Assembly: GCF_900112585.1 (NCBI RefSeq)
Contig: NZ_FOLY01000005.1
Coordinates: 347,512-411,511 of the forward strand
From: Kushneria avicenniae
Lineage (GTDB): Bacteria > Pseudomonadota > Gammaproteobacteria > Pseudomonadales > Halomonadaceae
Reading direction: 5' to 3'
Length of the DNA: 64,000 nucleotides
In this document: piece by piece, positions 18,590 to 27,522 of the stretch
Numbering within the stretch: the stretch's first letter is position 1
Layout of the letters: each line of letters starts with the position of its first letter
Notes under the pieces: model-generated
Seen by the model: only the letters and a program-made list of their open reading frames with translations
Databases searched by the model: none
What the model was told of the DNA's origin: nothing
Program-made: the position numbers and the translations under genes

Positions 18590-19408
18590 TCAGGCCACGC
18601 TATCGCTGCCGCGCGGCCGATACAGGGCGACGGCATTGTCATGCAGGGCCAGCATGGCATGGGCATCGCCCAGGGTATTATGCAAAAGCTCGATATCGCT
18701 GTCCCGGAAAGGGCGGGGCGCACGCGTGCCCGGCAGGTCCGTTCCAAAAAGCAGGGCATGGGGATTGATGTCGGCAATGGCGGCAAGCGTGGCCGGCACG
18801 TTCATCGATACGCGTCCGAAGCCTGTTGCCTTGACGTGAGCACCGGCCTCGACCAGCGCCAGCAGAGTGGGCAGCCCTTCCTGCGACAGCCCCAGATGAT
18901 CAATGACCATTGATGGCAATGCGCGCAGCAGCGTCAGGTGCGGGGCGAGCTCCCGGGCATCGGCGTAGATCTCGCAGTGCCAGCCGACCTCATCGAAAAC
19001 GCGTCGGGCCTGGCGAATCATGGCGCCGATATCCTGATGGCCACCGCGGCGTAGATTGAACCGGATGGCTCTCACGCCGGCCTCGTCGAGTTCGAGCAGT
19101 CGCTTGTTGCTGACCTCGTCGGGCAGCTGGGTCACGCCCACGAAATCACCGCCCAGTGCCTCGAGCGCCGCCAGCAGCCAGGTCTGGTCCGTACCCTGAA
19201 AGGAACCCGAGACGACGGCACCGCCGCGAACGTCGAGTCCGCGGACAGCCTTTTGATAATCCTCGATGGTGAAAAAGGCGGGGCGATAGCCCTGATTGGC
19301 GATCAAGGGAAAATCCGGGTCGATGATATGCAGATGGGCATCGAAGCAGCCATGCGGTTCCCGATGATCGTGTCGATAGTGCCCGTTGAAGGGAATAACC
19401 TCGGCCAT
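18590..19408 (-). CDS. Amidohydrolase-2 family hydrolase (PDC lactonase-like)
   Basis: A 272-residue TIM-barrel metal-dependent hydrolase. Ligand motifs are DAHLH (23-27), IDHLG in the middle and GTDLPGTRAP near the C-terminus. This pattern fits the amidohydrolase-2 group that includes 2-pyrone-4,6-dicarboxylate lactonase and related cyclic ester or decarboxylase enzymes. A perfect AAGGAG precedes the ATG. It heads a minus-strand run with the AbrB-type membrane protein and two Nudix genes and is divergent from glnE. The true substrate is unknown. Confidence 0.8.
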   Translation of the reverse strand: MAEVIPFNGHYRHDHREPHGCFDAHLHIIDPDFPLIANQGYRPAFFTIEDYQKAVRGLDVRGGAVVSGSFQGTDQTWLLAALEALGGDFVGVTQLPDEVSNKRLLELDEAGVRAIRFNLRRGGHQDIGAMIRQARRVFDEVGWHCEIYADARELAPHLTLLRALPSMVIDHLGLSQEGLPTLLALVEAGAHVKATGFGRVSMNVPATLAAIADINPHALLFGTDLPGTRAPRPFRDSDIELLHNTLGDAHAMLALHDNAVALYRPRGSDSVA

Positions 19409-19534
19409 GGCAACTCCTTGATCGTCCTGTCATCGCGAAACAGCGCCTTTCGTGCCCGACAAGCATGCGGGGTGATGGCTCGGACTGCAATCTTCGTTAT
19501 GCTGACAGGCAAAGGATCAAAGAGAGGCTCTTCC

Positions 19535-22480
19535 ATGTCACTGCAAGCCGTCCTGACAGGTCTGCCTGAAGCCCTGCAGTCCCAGGCACGTCGTACCCTC
19601 GAGACGTTTGATGACGCCTTGCTGGCCCGTCTGGGCGAAGAGCGCACGCGGGAGCTGGTCACTACCATCACCGCGAGCGATTTTGTGGCCCGTGCCCTCT
19701 CCCACGATGGCGTGATGCTGGACCGCCTGCTCGCCCGGGAAGAGCTGGTGGCGGCCCCGAGCCGCGAGACGCTCGAGGGCTGGCTTGACAGCGCGCTTGA
19801 AGACGCCGCGACCGAGGCGGATCTGCAGCGAATACTGCGCCGGTTTCGTCGAGAGCGCATGGTGGCGATCATCTGGCGCGATCGAAACGACTACGCCGAT
19901 GCCTGGAGCATTGCGGCGGCGGTCTCGCGACTGGCCGAGGTCTGCATGGAGGCGGCGCTGCGCTGGCACGAGAAGGCGCTGGCCGAGCGCTACGGCGAGC
20001 CGTCACCGGACAGCGACGGGCGCCCCCAGCGCATGGTGATTTTCGGAATGGGCAAGCTGGGCGCCGGCGAGCTCAATCTTTCCTCCGATATCGATCTGAT
20101 CTTTGCCTATCCCGAAAAGGGCCAGACCCACGGTGGCGAACGCTCTCTGGAGCATCAGGCGTACTTCACCCGGCTGGGGCAGAAGGTCATTGCCTCGCTT
20201 GATGCCATCACGGCCGACGGCTTTGTCTTTCGCGTCGACATGCGGCTTCGCCCGCTGGGCGATGGCGGGCCGCTGACCGGCAGCTTCGCAAGCCTTCTGT
20301 CCTATTACCAGAGTCAGGGCCGCGAGTGGGAACGCTACGCCATGCTCAAGGCGCGTCCGGTGGCCGGCGATCTTGAGGCGGGACAGCGTCTTCTGGGCGA
20401 GCTCAGACCTTTCGTCTATCGCAAATATATCGATTTCGGCGCGATCGAGTCGCTGCGCGAGATGAAGGCGTTGATCAATCGCGAGGTCAGACGTCGCGGG
20501 CGTGAAGATGATATCAAGCTGGGTGCCGGCGGGATTCGCGAGGTGGAGTTCGTGGTTCAGGCCTTCCAGCTGATCCGTGGTGGGCGGGTGACCGAGCTGC
20601 AGACGCCGTCGCTGAAGCGGGCGCTGGTCGAGCTGGAACGTCTCGAGATCATGTCGCGCCACGACGTGCGTGCCCTGCAGGCCGACTATGTCTTTCTGCG
20701 TGATCTCGAGCATGCCCTGCAGGGGCTGGAGGATCGCCAGACCCAGTCGCTGCCCGAGGAGGCATTGCCGCGGGCAAGAATTGCCTTTGCCATGGGGCAT
20801 GAGCAGTGGGAGGACCTGGTCGCGCATCTCGATGAGGTGCGTCGCCGGGTACGCGAGCGCTTCGATGAGGTGATCGCGCCACCGGAAGAGGAAGACCACG
20901 AGCTGATCGAAGCCGGGGCGCTGGAAGAGTGGCGGGCGCTCTGGCAGGAGGCCTTTGACGATGAGGCCGCGATTGCGCTGTTGTCCGAATCCGGCTTTCG
21001 CGACCCGCCCCGAGCGCGCGAGCGTCTGCTCAGGCTGCGCCACGGGCGCGCCGTGACCGGCATGCAGCGTATCGGATTCGAGCGTCTCGAAGCGCTGATG
21101 CCACTGCTTTTATCCAGCGTGGCCACCACCGAGATGCCGGACATTACGCTTGAGCGCGTACTGGCACTGGTAGAGGCGGTGCTGCGCCGGACGGCCTATC
21201 TGTCGCTTTTGAAGGAAAACCCCGATGCGCTGACGCAGTTCGTGCGCCTGTGCAGCGCCAGTGCCTGGATCAGCGAACAGTTGGCGCGCTATCCGGTGCT
21301 GCTTGATGAGCTGCTGGACCCGCGCAACCTCTACATGCCTCCCGAGCGCAGCGAGCTCGAGGACGAGCTGCGCCAGACCCTGTCGCGATTGCCGCCCGGG
21401 GATGAAGAGAGCCAGCTCGAGGCGCTGCGGTTGTTTCGTCACGCCCGGGTGCTCAATGTGGCGGCGGCCGATGTGGCCGGCGCCCGCCCGTTAATGGTGG
21501 TCAGCGATCATCTGACCATGATTGCCGAGGTGGTGCTCGAAGCTGTCGTGAACCTGGCCTGGCAGGGGCTGACGGCGCGTCATGGCTATCCTCGCCGGCG
21601 TGACGGCAGCTACGCCGGTGCCGAGGACGTCGATTTTCTGGTCGTGGGCTATGGCAAGCTCGGCGGCATCGAGCTGGGTTACGGCTCCGATCTGGACCTG
21701 GTCTTTTTGCATGACGCTGACCCGCGCGGCAGCACCAATGGCGCGCGCAGTCTGGACAATCCGGTTTTCTATGCCCGCATGGGCCAGCGCATCATTCACA
21801 TGCTGACCACCACCACGCCGGCCGGCGTGCTTTATGAGGTGGACATGCGCCTTCGCCCGTCGGGCAATTCGGGACTTCTGGTGTCTTCGCTGGAGGCCTT
21901 TGCCGACTATCAGCGCCGCGAGGCCTGGGTCTGGGAGCATCAGGCGCTGGTTCGCGCCCGTGCCGTGGCCGGCAGTCAGGCGCTGGCAGGTCGCTTTGAC
22001 GAGATTCGCCGCGAGACGCTCTCCAGGGAGACGGATGTGGACATGCTCAAGCGCGAGGTGGTCGCCATGCGCGAGAAGATGCGCCAGCATCTGGGCAGTA
22101 GCGCGCAGTCGCGCAGTGCCGGGTGGTTTCATCTCAAGCAGGACCCGGGCGGCATGGTCGATATCGAGTTCATGAACCAGTTCGCGGTGCTGGCGATGGC
22201 GCACAGGGAGAGGGCGCTTTTGACCTATACCGACAACATTCGCATTCTGGAAACGCTGGAATCATCCGGCCATCTGCCGTTTGAAGGCGCTGAGCAACTC
22301 AGAAAAGCCTGGCTTGCCTATCGCGATGCCAGCCATCGCGCCGCGCTCACGAATTCCGGCTCACTGGTGCTGGAGGCCGGTTTCGCTGAGCATCGTGAAG
22401 CTGTTCAGGCGCTCTGGCAGCGCTATCTTGAACCTGATGTCAGTGTGTCCAGCAAGGCGGAGGCCCCTGAGGGTCGCTGA
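19535..22480 (+). CDS. glnE: Glutamine synthetase adenylyltransferase/adenylyl-removing enzyme
   Basis: A 981-residue bifunctional regulator that adds AMP to glutamine synthetase when nitrogen is plentiful and removes it when scarce, under PII control. Two nucleotidyltransferase domains are visible: the N-terminal removase with GKLGAGELNLSSDIDL (near residue 182) and the C-terminal transferase with GKLGGIELGYGSDLDL (near 716). Length matches the family. The ATG at 19535 has AGAGG upstream; the frame is open to 19253, but that part overlaps the divergent amidohydrolase gene and is not family-like. Confidence 0.96.
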   Translation: MSLQAVLTGLPEALQSQARRTLETFDDALLARLGEERTRELVTTITASDFVARALSHDGVMLDRLLAREELVAAPSRETLEGWLDSALEDAATEADLQRILRRFRRERMVAIIWRDRNDYADAWSIAAAVSRLAEVCMEAALRWHEKALAERYGEPSPDSDGRPQRMVIFGMGKLGAGELNLSSDIDLIFAYPEKGQTHGGERSLEHQAYFTRLGQKVIASLDAITADGFVFRVDMRLRPLGDGGPLTGSFASLLSYYQSQGREWERYAMLKARPVAGDLEAGQRLLGELRPFVYRKYIDFGAIESLREMKALINREVRRRGREDDIKLGAGGIREVEFVVQAFQLIRGGRVTELQTPSLKRALVELERLEIMSRHDVRALQADYVFLRDLEHALQGLEDRQTQSLPEEALPRARIAFAMGHEQWEDLVAHLDEVRRRVRERFDEVIAPPEEEDHELIEAGALEEWRALWQEAFDDEAAIALLSESGFRDPPRARERLLRLRHGRAVTGMQRIGFERLEALMPLLLSSVATTEMPDITLERVLALVEAVLRRTAYLSLLKENPDALTQFVRLCSASAWISEQLARYPVLLDELLDPRNLYMPPERSELEDELRQTLSRLPPGDEESQLEALRLFRHARVLNVAAADVAGARPLMVVSDHLTMIAEVVLEAVVNLAWQGLTARHGYPRRRDGSYAGAEDVDFLVVGYGKLGGIELGYGSDLDLVFLHDADPRGSTNGARSLDNPVFYARMGQRIIHMLTTTTPAGVLYEVDMRLRPSGNSGLLVSSLEAFADYQRREAWVWEHQALVRARAVAGSQALAGRFDEIRRETLSRETDVDMLKREVVAMREKMRQHLGSSAQSRSAGWFHLKQDPGGMVDIEFMNQFAVLAMAHRERALLTYTDNIRILETLESSGHLPFEGAEQLRKAWLAYRDASHRAALTNSGSLVLEAGFAEHREAVQALWQRYLEPDVSVSSKAEAPEGR

Positions 22481-22493
22481 AGCCCGACTGCAG

Positions 22494-23288
22494 TCAACCC
22501 TTTTTGAGCCGTGGTAGCAGGTAATGCTTCCACCCTTTTCGCATCAGCAGCAGCCAGCGCGGGGCGGCTTTCAGGCGCTGCTCGGTGGGCGTTAACGCTC
22601 GGCCGGTCAGCTTGCGTTTGAACTTGAAGGTGCCTGCTATATCGGTACGGCGCAGCCGATTCATGATGGGATGCAGGAGGCTGCCGGGGGCGGCATGGAA
22701 GGCCGAGGCAAAATCAATCAGCACCATGTGACCGTCGGGCCTGACCAGAATATTGGTCCAGCGAAGATCGTTGTGGGTAATGTGAAAACGATGCAGCTCG
22801 GCGACCATACGCTGAATGTCACCATAGCGCACGGGCATGTTGTGTCGCCGGGCTTCGCCCAGATCAACACCCTCGATATGTGACATGTAAAAGGCGTAGC
22901 GCCCATCAAATCCCTTGAAATCCGGGGTATGTGACCAGCCGCCGAGGCGCTCGAGCATGCGCGCTTCACGATTCACCAGATAGCGTGCCAGCGGCGCCAG
23001 CGCCGTACCCTGCCAGAGACGGTAATCCTTGCGCACAACAATTTCCCCTGCATGGCTGGTGATGGTGACGTCGGCTTTCAGGAGTCCGCCGGCGCTTTGC
23101 AGTATCACGTCCTGATGTGGCGCATGGGGCTGCGATATTGGAATCGCGGTGGCCCAGGGCTCGTTGGCGGCCGCGTCCGTTGTGGTAATTGTCGGCTGGC
23201 TGACAGAGCGAGGAGCGCCGTTCCCCTGGTCTGACACCGACTTGTCAGACAGGGGCGCTCGAGGCGAAAGAGAACAATGAAATGTCAT
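22494..23288 (-). CDS. WaaP/RIO-like protein kinase-fold protein
   Basis: A 264-residue protein with a small-kinase core. It has a likely ATP lysine in IVVRKDY (about residue 87), the catalytic loop HITHNDLRWTNIL (D174, N179) and the metal-binding DFAS (D192). This resembles bacterial LPS-core (WaaP/KdkA) and RIO-type kinases. The N-terminal ~60 residues are Ser/Pro/Thr-rich and probably unstructured. No lipopolysaccharide genes are adjacent, so the substrate (sugar or protein) is open. It converges on glnE with a 13-base gap and is preceded by an AT-rich promoter region. Confidence 0.75.
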   Translation of the reverse strand: MTFHCSLSPRAPLSDKSVSDQGNGAPRSVSQPTITTTDAAANEPWATAIPISQPHAPHQDVILQSAGGLLKADVTITSHAGEIVVRKDYRLWQGTALAPLARYLVNREARMLERLGGWSHTPDFKGFDGRYAFYMSHIEGVDLGEARRHNMPVRYGDIQRMVAELHRFHITHNDLRWTNILVRPDGHMVLIDFASAFHAAPGSLLHPIMNRLRRTDIAGTFKFKRKLTGRALTPTEQRLKAAPRWLLLMRKGWKHYLLPRLKKG

Positions 23289-23374
23289 GATGTACCTGAT
23301 ACCGGGGCTGCATTCAGCGATGCCGTGTCGACAAGAAGGTAAGCCGGGGACACGGATAAAAGTTAACCTGCTAA

Positions 23375-23400
23375 CTTTTATTTTAATATTAATTTAATGT
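23375..23400. promoter_or_regulatory. AT-rich promoter region upstream of the kinase-like gene
   Basis: The 215-base gap between the kinase-like gene and trhO contains a run made almost only of A and T. It is the only such tract nearby and a likely promoter for the minus-strand kinase-like gene. No clear hexamer pair can be fixed. Confidence 0.3.
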
Positions 23401-23461
23401 CAGGTCGAATTCGGCTACCGGGATCAGGTCAGATCAGGTCAATGGCAAAAGGGCAGGTAGA

Positions 23462-23482
23462 GACCGCTCCGAACGAGCGGTC
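23462..23482. repeat. Hairpin downstream of trhO
   Basis: A perfect 8-bp inverted repeat (GACCGCTC/GAGCGGTC) with a 5-base loop lies 22 bases past the trhO stop. No U-tract follows on either strand, so it is at best a weak terminator or RNA-stabilising hairpin. Confidence 0.4.
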
Positions 23483-23503
23483 CAAAAGGTCGTTTGGGCG
23501 GGG

Positions 23504-24463
23504 TTATTGGTTCTGGCCGGTGCGCGGATTGCGGCCAATGGGATGGGCTTCGCCGCGAGCCTTTGCCAGCTCGATCTGGCGCTGGCGCTCGCGTGCGCCG
23601 GCACGAGTCTTCTCGGGCAGGCTGTCCCAGCAGTGCGGGCAGCTGATGCCCGGCTCGTAGCAGGGGGAGCGCTGGTCTTCCGCGGAAATAGGCCGTCGGC
23701 AGGCGTGACACTGATCAAAGTCGCCTTCGCTCAGGTCGTGACGCACGGTAACCCGGTTGTCGAAGACAAAGCAGTCGCCGCGCCAGCGGGAATCCTGCTC
23801 GGGTACGCTTTCCAGATATTTCAGGATGCCGCCCTTGAGGTGATACACCTCTTCAAACCCCTGCTCCAGCATGTAGCTGGAGGCCTTTTCACAGCGAATG
23901 CCGCCAGTGCAGAACATGGCGACCTTCTTGTGCCTTGTCGGATCGTAATGGGCCTTGATGTAGTCGGGGAACTCGCGAAAGGAGCGGGTTTTCGGGTCCA
24001 CGGCGCCCTCGAAGGTGCCGATCTCGACCTCATAGTCGTTGCGTGTATCGATCAGGAGCACTTCAGGGTCGCTGATCAGTTCGTTCCACTGCTCGGGCTC
24101 GACGTAGGTGCCGACACGGCGGTTGGGATCAACACCTTCCACGCCCAGGGTGACGATCTCACGCTTCAGCTTGACCTTGGTGCGGTAGAACGGCTGCTCC
24201 TGCGCCCGGGACTCCTTGTGTTCGAGATCCAGCAGTCGCGTGTCGCTTTTGAGCCAGACCAGCAGCGCGTCGATACTCTCTCGTGTGCCGGAGACAGTGC
24301 CGTTGATGCCTTCCTCGGCCAGCAGCAGCGTGCCCTTGACGTCATTGGACCGCATGGTCTCGAGCAGCGGCTCGCGCAGCGCCTCAAAATCGGGCAGGGA
24401 GACGAACTTGTAGAGGGCGGCCACTACAATGGGGCCCTCGTGGGGTATTTCAGGGGATGTCAT
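23504..24463 (-). CDS. trhO: tRNA uridine(34) hydroxylase (rhodanese family)
   Basis: A 319-residue YceA/TrhO protein that hydroxylates U34 of certain tRNAs, the first step toward (c)mo5U. An N-terminal acylphosphatase-like segment ([16 protein letters not shown]) precedes a rhodanese domain with the active loop [10 protein letters not shown] (C185, C191). The C-terminus has CxxC pairs (CHACRRP, CPHC), probably metal-binding. Domain order and length match the family. Confidence 0.94.
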   Translation of the reverse strand: MTSPEIPHEGPIVVAALYKFVSLPDFEALREPLLETMRSNDVKGTLLLAEEGINGTVSGTRESIDALLVWLKSDTRLLDLEHKESRAQEQPFYRTKVKLKREIVTLGVEGVDPNRRVGTYVEPEQWNELISDPEVLLIDTRNDYEVEIGTFEGAVDPKTRSFREFPDYIKAHYDPTRHKKVAMFCTGGIRCEKASSYMLEQGFEEVYHLKGGILKYLESVPEQDSRWRGDCFVFDNRVTVRHDLSEGDFDQCHACRRPISAEDQRSPCYEPGISCPHCWDSLPEKTRAGARERQRQIELAKARGEAHPIGRNPRTGQNQ

Positions 24464-24735
24464 GTGCTTCTCCAGGCAGTCGCCCTCGCAAGGGGCGGAC
24501 CAAGGGGGTCAGGAACCCGGTCGGGTTCGCGGCGCGCATTTTACGCCTCCCTTGCCCGGCTTGCATCTGCCTGTCCTCATGCCCGGGAATGACCGTCAGG
24601 TGGGCGGCGGTGTGTTCCACCGCGCAGTGCCCCGGCAGCGCTGATATGATCAGGGTAATGGGCCGTGATGACGGCCTGACAATAACGTAGTACCTGCGCG
24701 CTCATGGCGCAGGACAACGCACAGTGGAAGGGCTC

Positions 24736-25611
24736 ATGTCTCGAACAGTCTACGTCAACGGCCGATACGTACCGGAAAGCGAGGCCAGTGTCTCGGTCTT
24801 TGATCGCGGCTTTCTGTTTGCCGATGGCCTCTATGAGGTCACCGCCGTGCTCAATGGCCGACTGGTGGATTTTGAAGGGCACGTCGCGCGTCTGCATCGC
24901 TCGCTCAACGAGCTGAACATGTCGCTGTCGCTCAACGATAACGCCCTGCGCGATATCCACCGCCAGCTCATCGAAAAAAACGAGCTGCAGGAGGGGCTGG
25001 TCTATCTACAGGTGACCCGCGGGGTTGCCGATCGGGATTTTGTCTATCCCGAGGCGCACACGCCTGTCACGGTGGTGGCGTTCACCCAGCAGAAGGCGAT
25101 CATCGACAGCCCGCTGGCAGAGCAGGGGCTCAGAGTGATCTCCCTGCCTGACATGCGCTGGGGGCGGCGTGATATCAAGACCGTGCAGCTGCTGTACCCC
25201 TCGATGGCCAAGATGGAGGCCAAAAAGCGCGGCGCCGATGATGCCTGGCTTGTGGAGTCAGGACTGGTGACCGAAGGCTCTTCCAGCAACGCCTGGATTG
25301 TCGATCACGACAACACGCTGATCACACGCGAACTGTCCCGCTCGCTTTTGCACGGCATCACGCGGCGTACCCTCATGGCGCTTGCCAGAGAGCACGACAT
25401 GAAGGTTGAAGAGCGCGGCTTTACCGTCAAGGAGGCGCAAAACGCCCGGGAGGCCTTCGTGACCTCGGCCACGTCGCTGGTGTATCCGGTGATCTCGATT
25501 GACCAGCGCCCCGTCGGCAACGGACAGCCGGGAGAGATTGCCCGAAGCCTGCGAAGGCTCTACATCGAGGCAAGCCTTGCGTTACTGGAAGCCCGGCAGG
25601 GACAGGGCTGA
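24736..25611 (+). CDS. dat: D-amino acid aminotransferase
   Basis: A 291-residue class IV PLP aminotransferase. The Schiff-base lysine is K148 (RRDIKTVQLL) and the cofactor glutamate is in VTEGSSSNAW, both typical of D-alanine transaminase, which interconverts D-amino acids and 2-oxo acids. The ATG at 24736 has GGAAGG upstream; a GTG four codons earlier is the alternative. It stands alone in a 270-base-spaced slot divergent from trhO. The branch (D-amino acid versus branched-chain or aminodeoxychorismate lyase) is inferred from overall resemblance. Confidence 0.85.
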   Translation: MSRTVYVNGRYVPESEASVSVFDRGFLFADGLYEVTAVLNGRLVDFEGHVARLHRSLNELNMSLSLNDNALRDIHRQLIEKNELQEGLVYLQVTRGVADRDFVYPEAHTPVTVVAFTQQKAIIDSPLAEQGLRVISLPDMRWGRRDIKTVQLLYPSMAKMEAKKRGADDAWLVESGLVTEGSSSNAWIVDHDNTLITRELSRSLLHGITRRTLMALAREHDMKVEERGFTVKEAQNAREAFVTSATSLVYPVISIDQRPVGNGQPGEIARSLRRLYIEASLALLEARQGQG

Positions 25612-25766
25612 ATCGTATCCTGATTGAGGCGTCTCCTGATATTGTCCTGTCGCCATCAAGCGGCGTGCTTTTCGGTCGATAGACAATCCCACAGCAGTTT
25701 GATCATGTGATGGATGCGCCAGAGGCTGGAACGGTCGGGGCGCTGTCTGATGAGAGAGGCCTGGAA

Positions 25767-26285
25767 ATGGTGGACGACAATGGACGTTGGTCAGAAGAAC
25801 AGGAAAGGGAGCGGCTGGCGGCGCTGAAGGATCTCGGGATACTGAACTCCCCGCGCGAGGAACGCTTTGATGCCATCACGCGTTTGATGGCGCGCGACTT
25901 TCACGTGCCGATCGCGATGATTTCGCTGGTGGATGATAAAAACGTCTGGCTCAAGTCCGAAGTCGGGCTGGAAGGGATCGAGCAGGTGCCGCGAGAGATT
26001 ACTTTTTGCAATCATGCCATCAGGGCATCGCGCATCATGGTGGTCGAGGACGCCACGCTGGATGAGCGCTTCAGCGACAGTCCGCTGGTGACCGGAGAAG
26101 CTGCCATGCGGTTTTACGCCGGCGCGGTGATCTATTCGTCGCAGCAGCAGCCGATAGGCGCGGTCTGCATCATCGATCATCTACCGCGCAGCATGAGCTA
26201 TCAGGATCAGCGTCAGCTGATCGATTTTGCAGGCCATGTCGGGCAGGAAATGGCCAGAGCCGGCACCCGGGGTCGGGGCGAATAG
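25767..26285 (+). CDS. Stand-alone GAF domain protein
   Basis: A 172-residue protein that is nearly all one GAF domain (about residues 30-165). It shows the common bacterial pattern ERFDAITRLMARDF, then WLKSEVGL, FCNHAIR and a final GAVCIID strand. No output domain is attached, so it may sense a ligand and act on another protein or be a free-standing sensor module. The ATG at 25767 has AGAGG upstream; frame-open GTG/ATG codons at 25707-25710 lack one. It is followed by a strong terminator. Confidence 0.8.
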   Translation: MVDDNGRWSEEQERERLAALKDLGILNSPREERFDAITRLMARDFHVPIAMISLVDDKNVWLKSEVGLEGIEQVPREITFCNHAIRASRIMVVEDATLDERFSDSPLVTGEAAMRFYAGAVIYSSQQQPIGAVCIIDHLPRSMSYQDQRQLIDFAGHVGQEMARAGTRGRGE

Positions 26286-26310
26286 CCGGCAAGTTCCGAA
26301 TGGAAGCACG

Positions 26311-26345
26311 AGGGCCCCGACAATGGTCGGGGCCCTGCTCGTTTT
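26311..26345. terminator. Strong terminator between convergent genes
   Basis: A perfect 11-bp GC-rich stem (AGGGCCCCGAC with its complement, AATG loop) is followed within four bases by GTTTT. It sits between the GAF gene and the convergent metallo-hydrolase gene, whose stop it overlaps. Confidence 0.85.
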
Positions 26346-27222
26346 ACACGATGGGGGACCAGACGTGGGGCAGGAAGCGATAGCCCCGGGTGTCTTCCAC
26401 GATATGGCCGATGCCGGGGAAGTCCAGATGGTGGCCGGCCACCATGAGCTTTTCGCGGGTGACGCGTTCAAGAATCCTTTTACGTGTGGCCATAGCCTGC
26501 TCGCCGTCCACATCAAAAAGAACGCCGGCATCCGGCTCGGGCAGCTGAATCTGCGGCAGATGCACGATATCGCCCCACAGCAGCAGTCGCTCATCGCCGG
26601 ATTCGATCAGGTAGCCGCTGTGCCCCGGCGTATGTCCCGACAGGGCCACACGGGTGACCCCCTCCATGACCTGATCACCCTCGAGACGCTCGATGCGGTC
26701 GCGATTGATCTTGAGCACGCGGTGAGCCACATCAAACTGCTGGGCAAACATGTCGGAGGCATCCTCGGGCGCTGGCTGCTGCCAGAAATCCAGCTCCTTG
26801 CCCGGCACCAGAATACGGGCATTGGCAAACGCCGGTTGATCGTTCGAGGCGATCAGACCGCCGATGTGATCCGGATGCAGATGCGTGATCAATACAGCAT
26901 CGATGGCCTCTGGCAGTACGCCGATGTCGGCAAGCCCCTGTGACAGACGACCGCCCTCGCCATCGGCCAGCGCGCCGTAGCCGCTATCCACCAGCACGCG
27001 CTGATCGCCGATGTGCAGCAGATAGGCGTTGAGCGTGATACGCGGCGGGTTGGGACGCAGGCTCTGCGTCTGAAGGGTATCGGCACGTGAGGCATCGATA
27101 TGCTGGATCAGTTCCAGTGACCCCTGCATCCAGGCATCCATCAGTGTGGTGACAACGATCTCGCCAACGCGCAGATGATGGACATTGGCAGGCTGCTGAT
27201 CGGGAAACAGGCTATCGTTCAC
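26344..27222 (-). CDS. MBL-fold metallo-hydrolase
   Basis: A 292-residue metallo-beta-lactamase-fold hydrolase. The zinc motif HLHPDH is clear, followed by SGHTPGHSGY and a metal-binding Asp in WGDIVH, with a late GHH. This is the broad family that includes lactonases and quorum-quenching enzymes; substrate unknown. The start is taken as GTG 27222, which has GGAG five bases upstream; the frame is open to 27291 but without a better site. Confidence 0.85.
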   Translation of the reverse strand: MNDSLFPDQQPANVHHLRVGEIVVTTLMDAWMQGSLELIQHIDASRADTLQTQSLRPNPPRITLNAYLLHIGDQRVLVDSGYGALADGEGGRLSQGLADIGVLPEAIDAVLITHLHPDHIGGLIASNDQPAFANARILVPGKELDFWQQPAPEDASDMFAQQFDVAHRVLKINRDRIERLEGDQVMEGVTRVALSGHTPGHSGYLIESGDERLLLWGDIVHLPQIQLPEPDAGVLFDVDGEQAMATRKRILERVTREKLMVAGHHLDFPGIGHIVEDTRGYRFLPHVWSPIV

Positions 27223-27343
27223 GGGAGCTCCGGTCTTGAGTATCGATGGAGCCAGCATAGCGTGTCGCATGCAGATCGCCAGCCTGATCACCTATCAGCA
27301 AACGCCTGGGAAGAGGGGTGTAGAGATCTGAAGAGCGGGCATG

Positions 27344-27376
27344 AAAAAAGCGCCTGTCGGTGAGGACAGGCGCTTT
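27344..27376 (-). terminator. Terminator of the tRNA-Pro gene
   Basis: On the minus strand a 9-bp stem (GCGCCTGTC/GACAGGCGC) is followed by TTTTTT, starting about 12 bases after the tRNA 3' end. Confidence 0.85.
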
Positions 27377-27384
27377 TATCGTGT

Positions 27385-27461
27385 TGGTCGGAATAGCAGG
27401 ATTCGAACCTACGACCTCTGCCTCCCGAAGGCAGCGCTCTACCAAGCTGAGCTATATTCCG
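27385..27461 (-). tRNA. tRNA-Pro (anticodon CGG)
   Basis: A complete 77-nt cloverleaf on the minus strand. The acceptor stem is CGGAATA/TATTCCG, the D arm has GCTC...GAGC, the anticodon arm CTGCC-TTCGGGA-GGCAG gives anticodon CGG, and the T loop is TTCGAAT. The 3' CCA is encoded. It reads CCG proline codons. Confidence 0.95.
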
Positions 27462-27522
27462 AAAGTCATGTGCGTCATGACGGTGCGCATTATACGTCGT
27501 GTTTCAATTAATGCAAGCCTCT

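Noticed and set aside
19253..19534. Possible 94-residue N-terminal extension of GlnE
   Set aside because: Overlaps the divergent amidohydrolase, lacks a ribosome site and is not part of the GlnE family.
23462..23482. Palindrome after trhO as an intrinsic terminator
   Set aside because: The stem is perfect but no U-tract follows on the minus strand, so it is listed only as a repeat.
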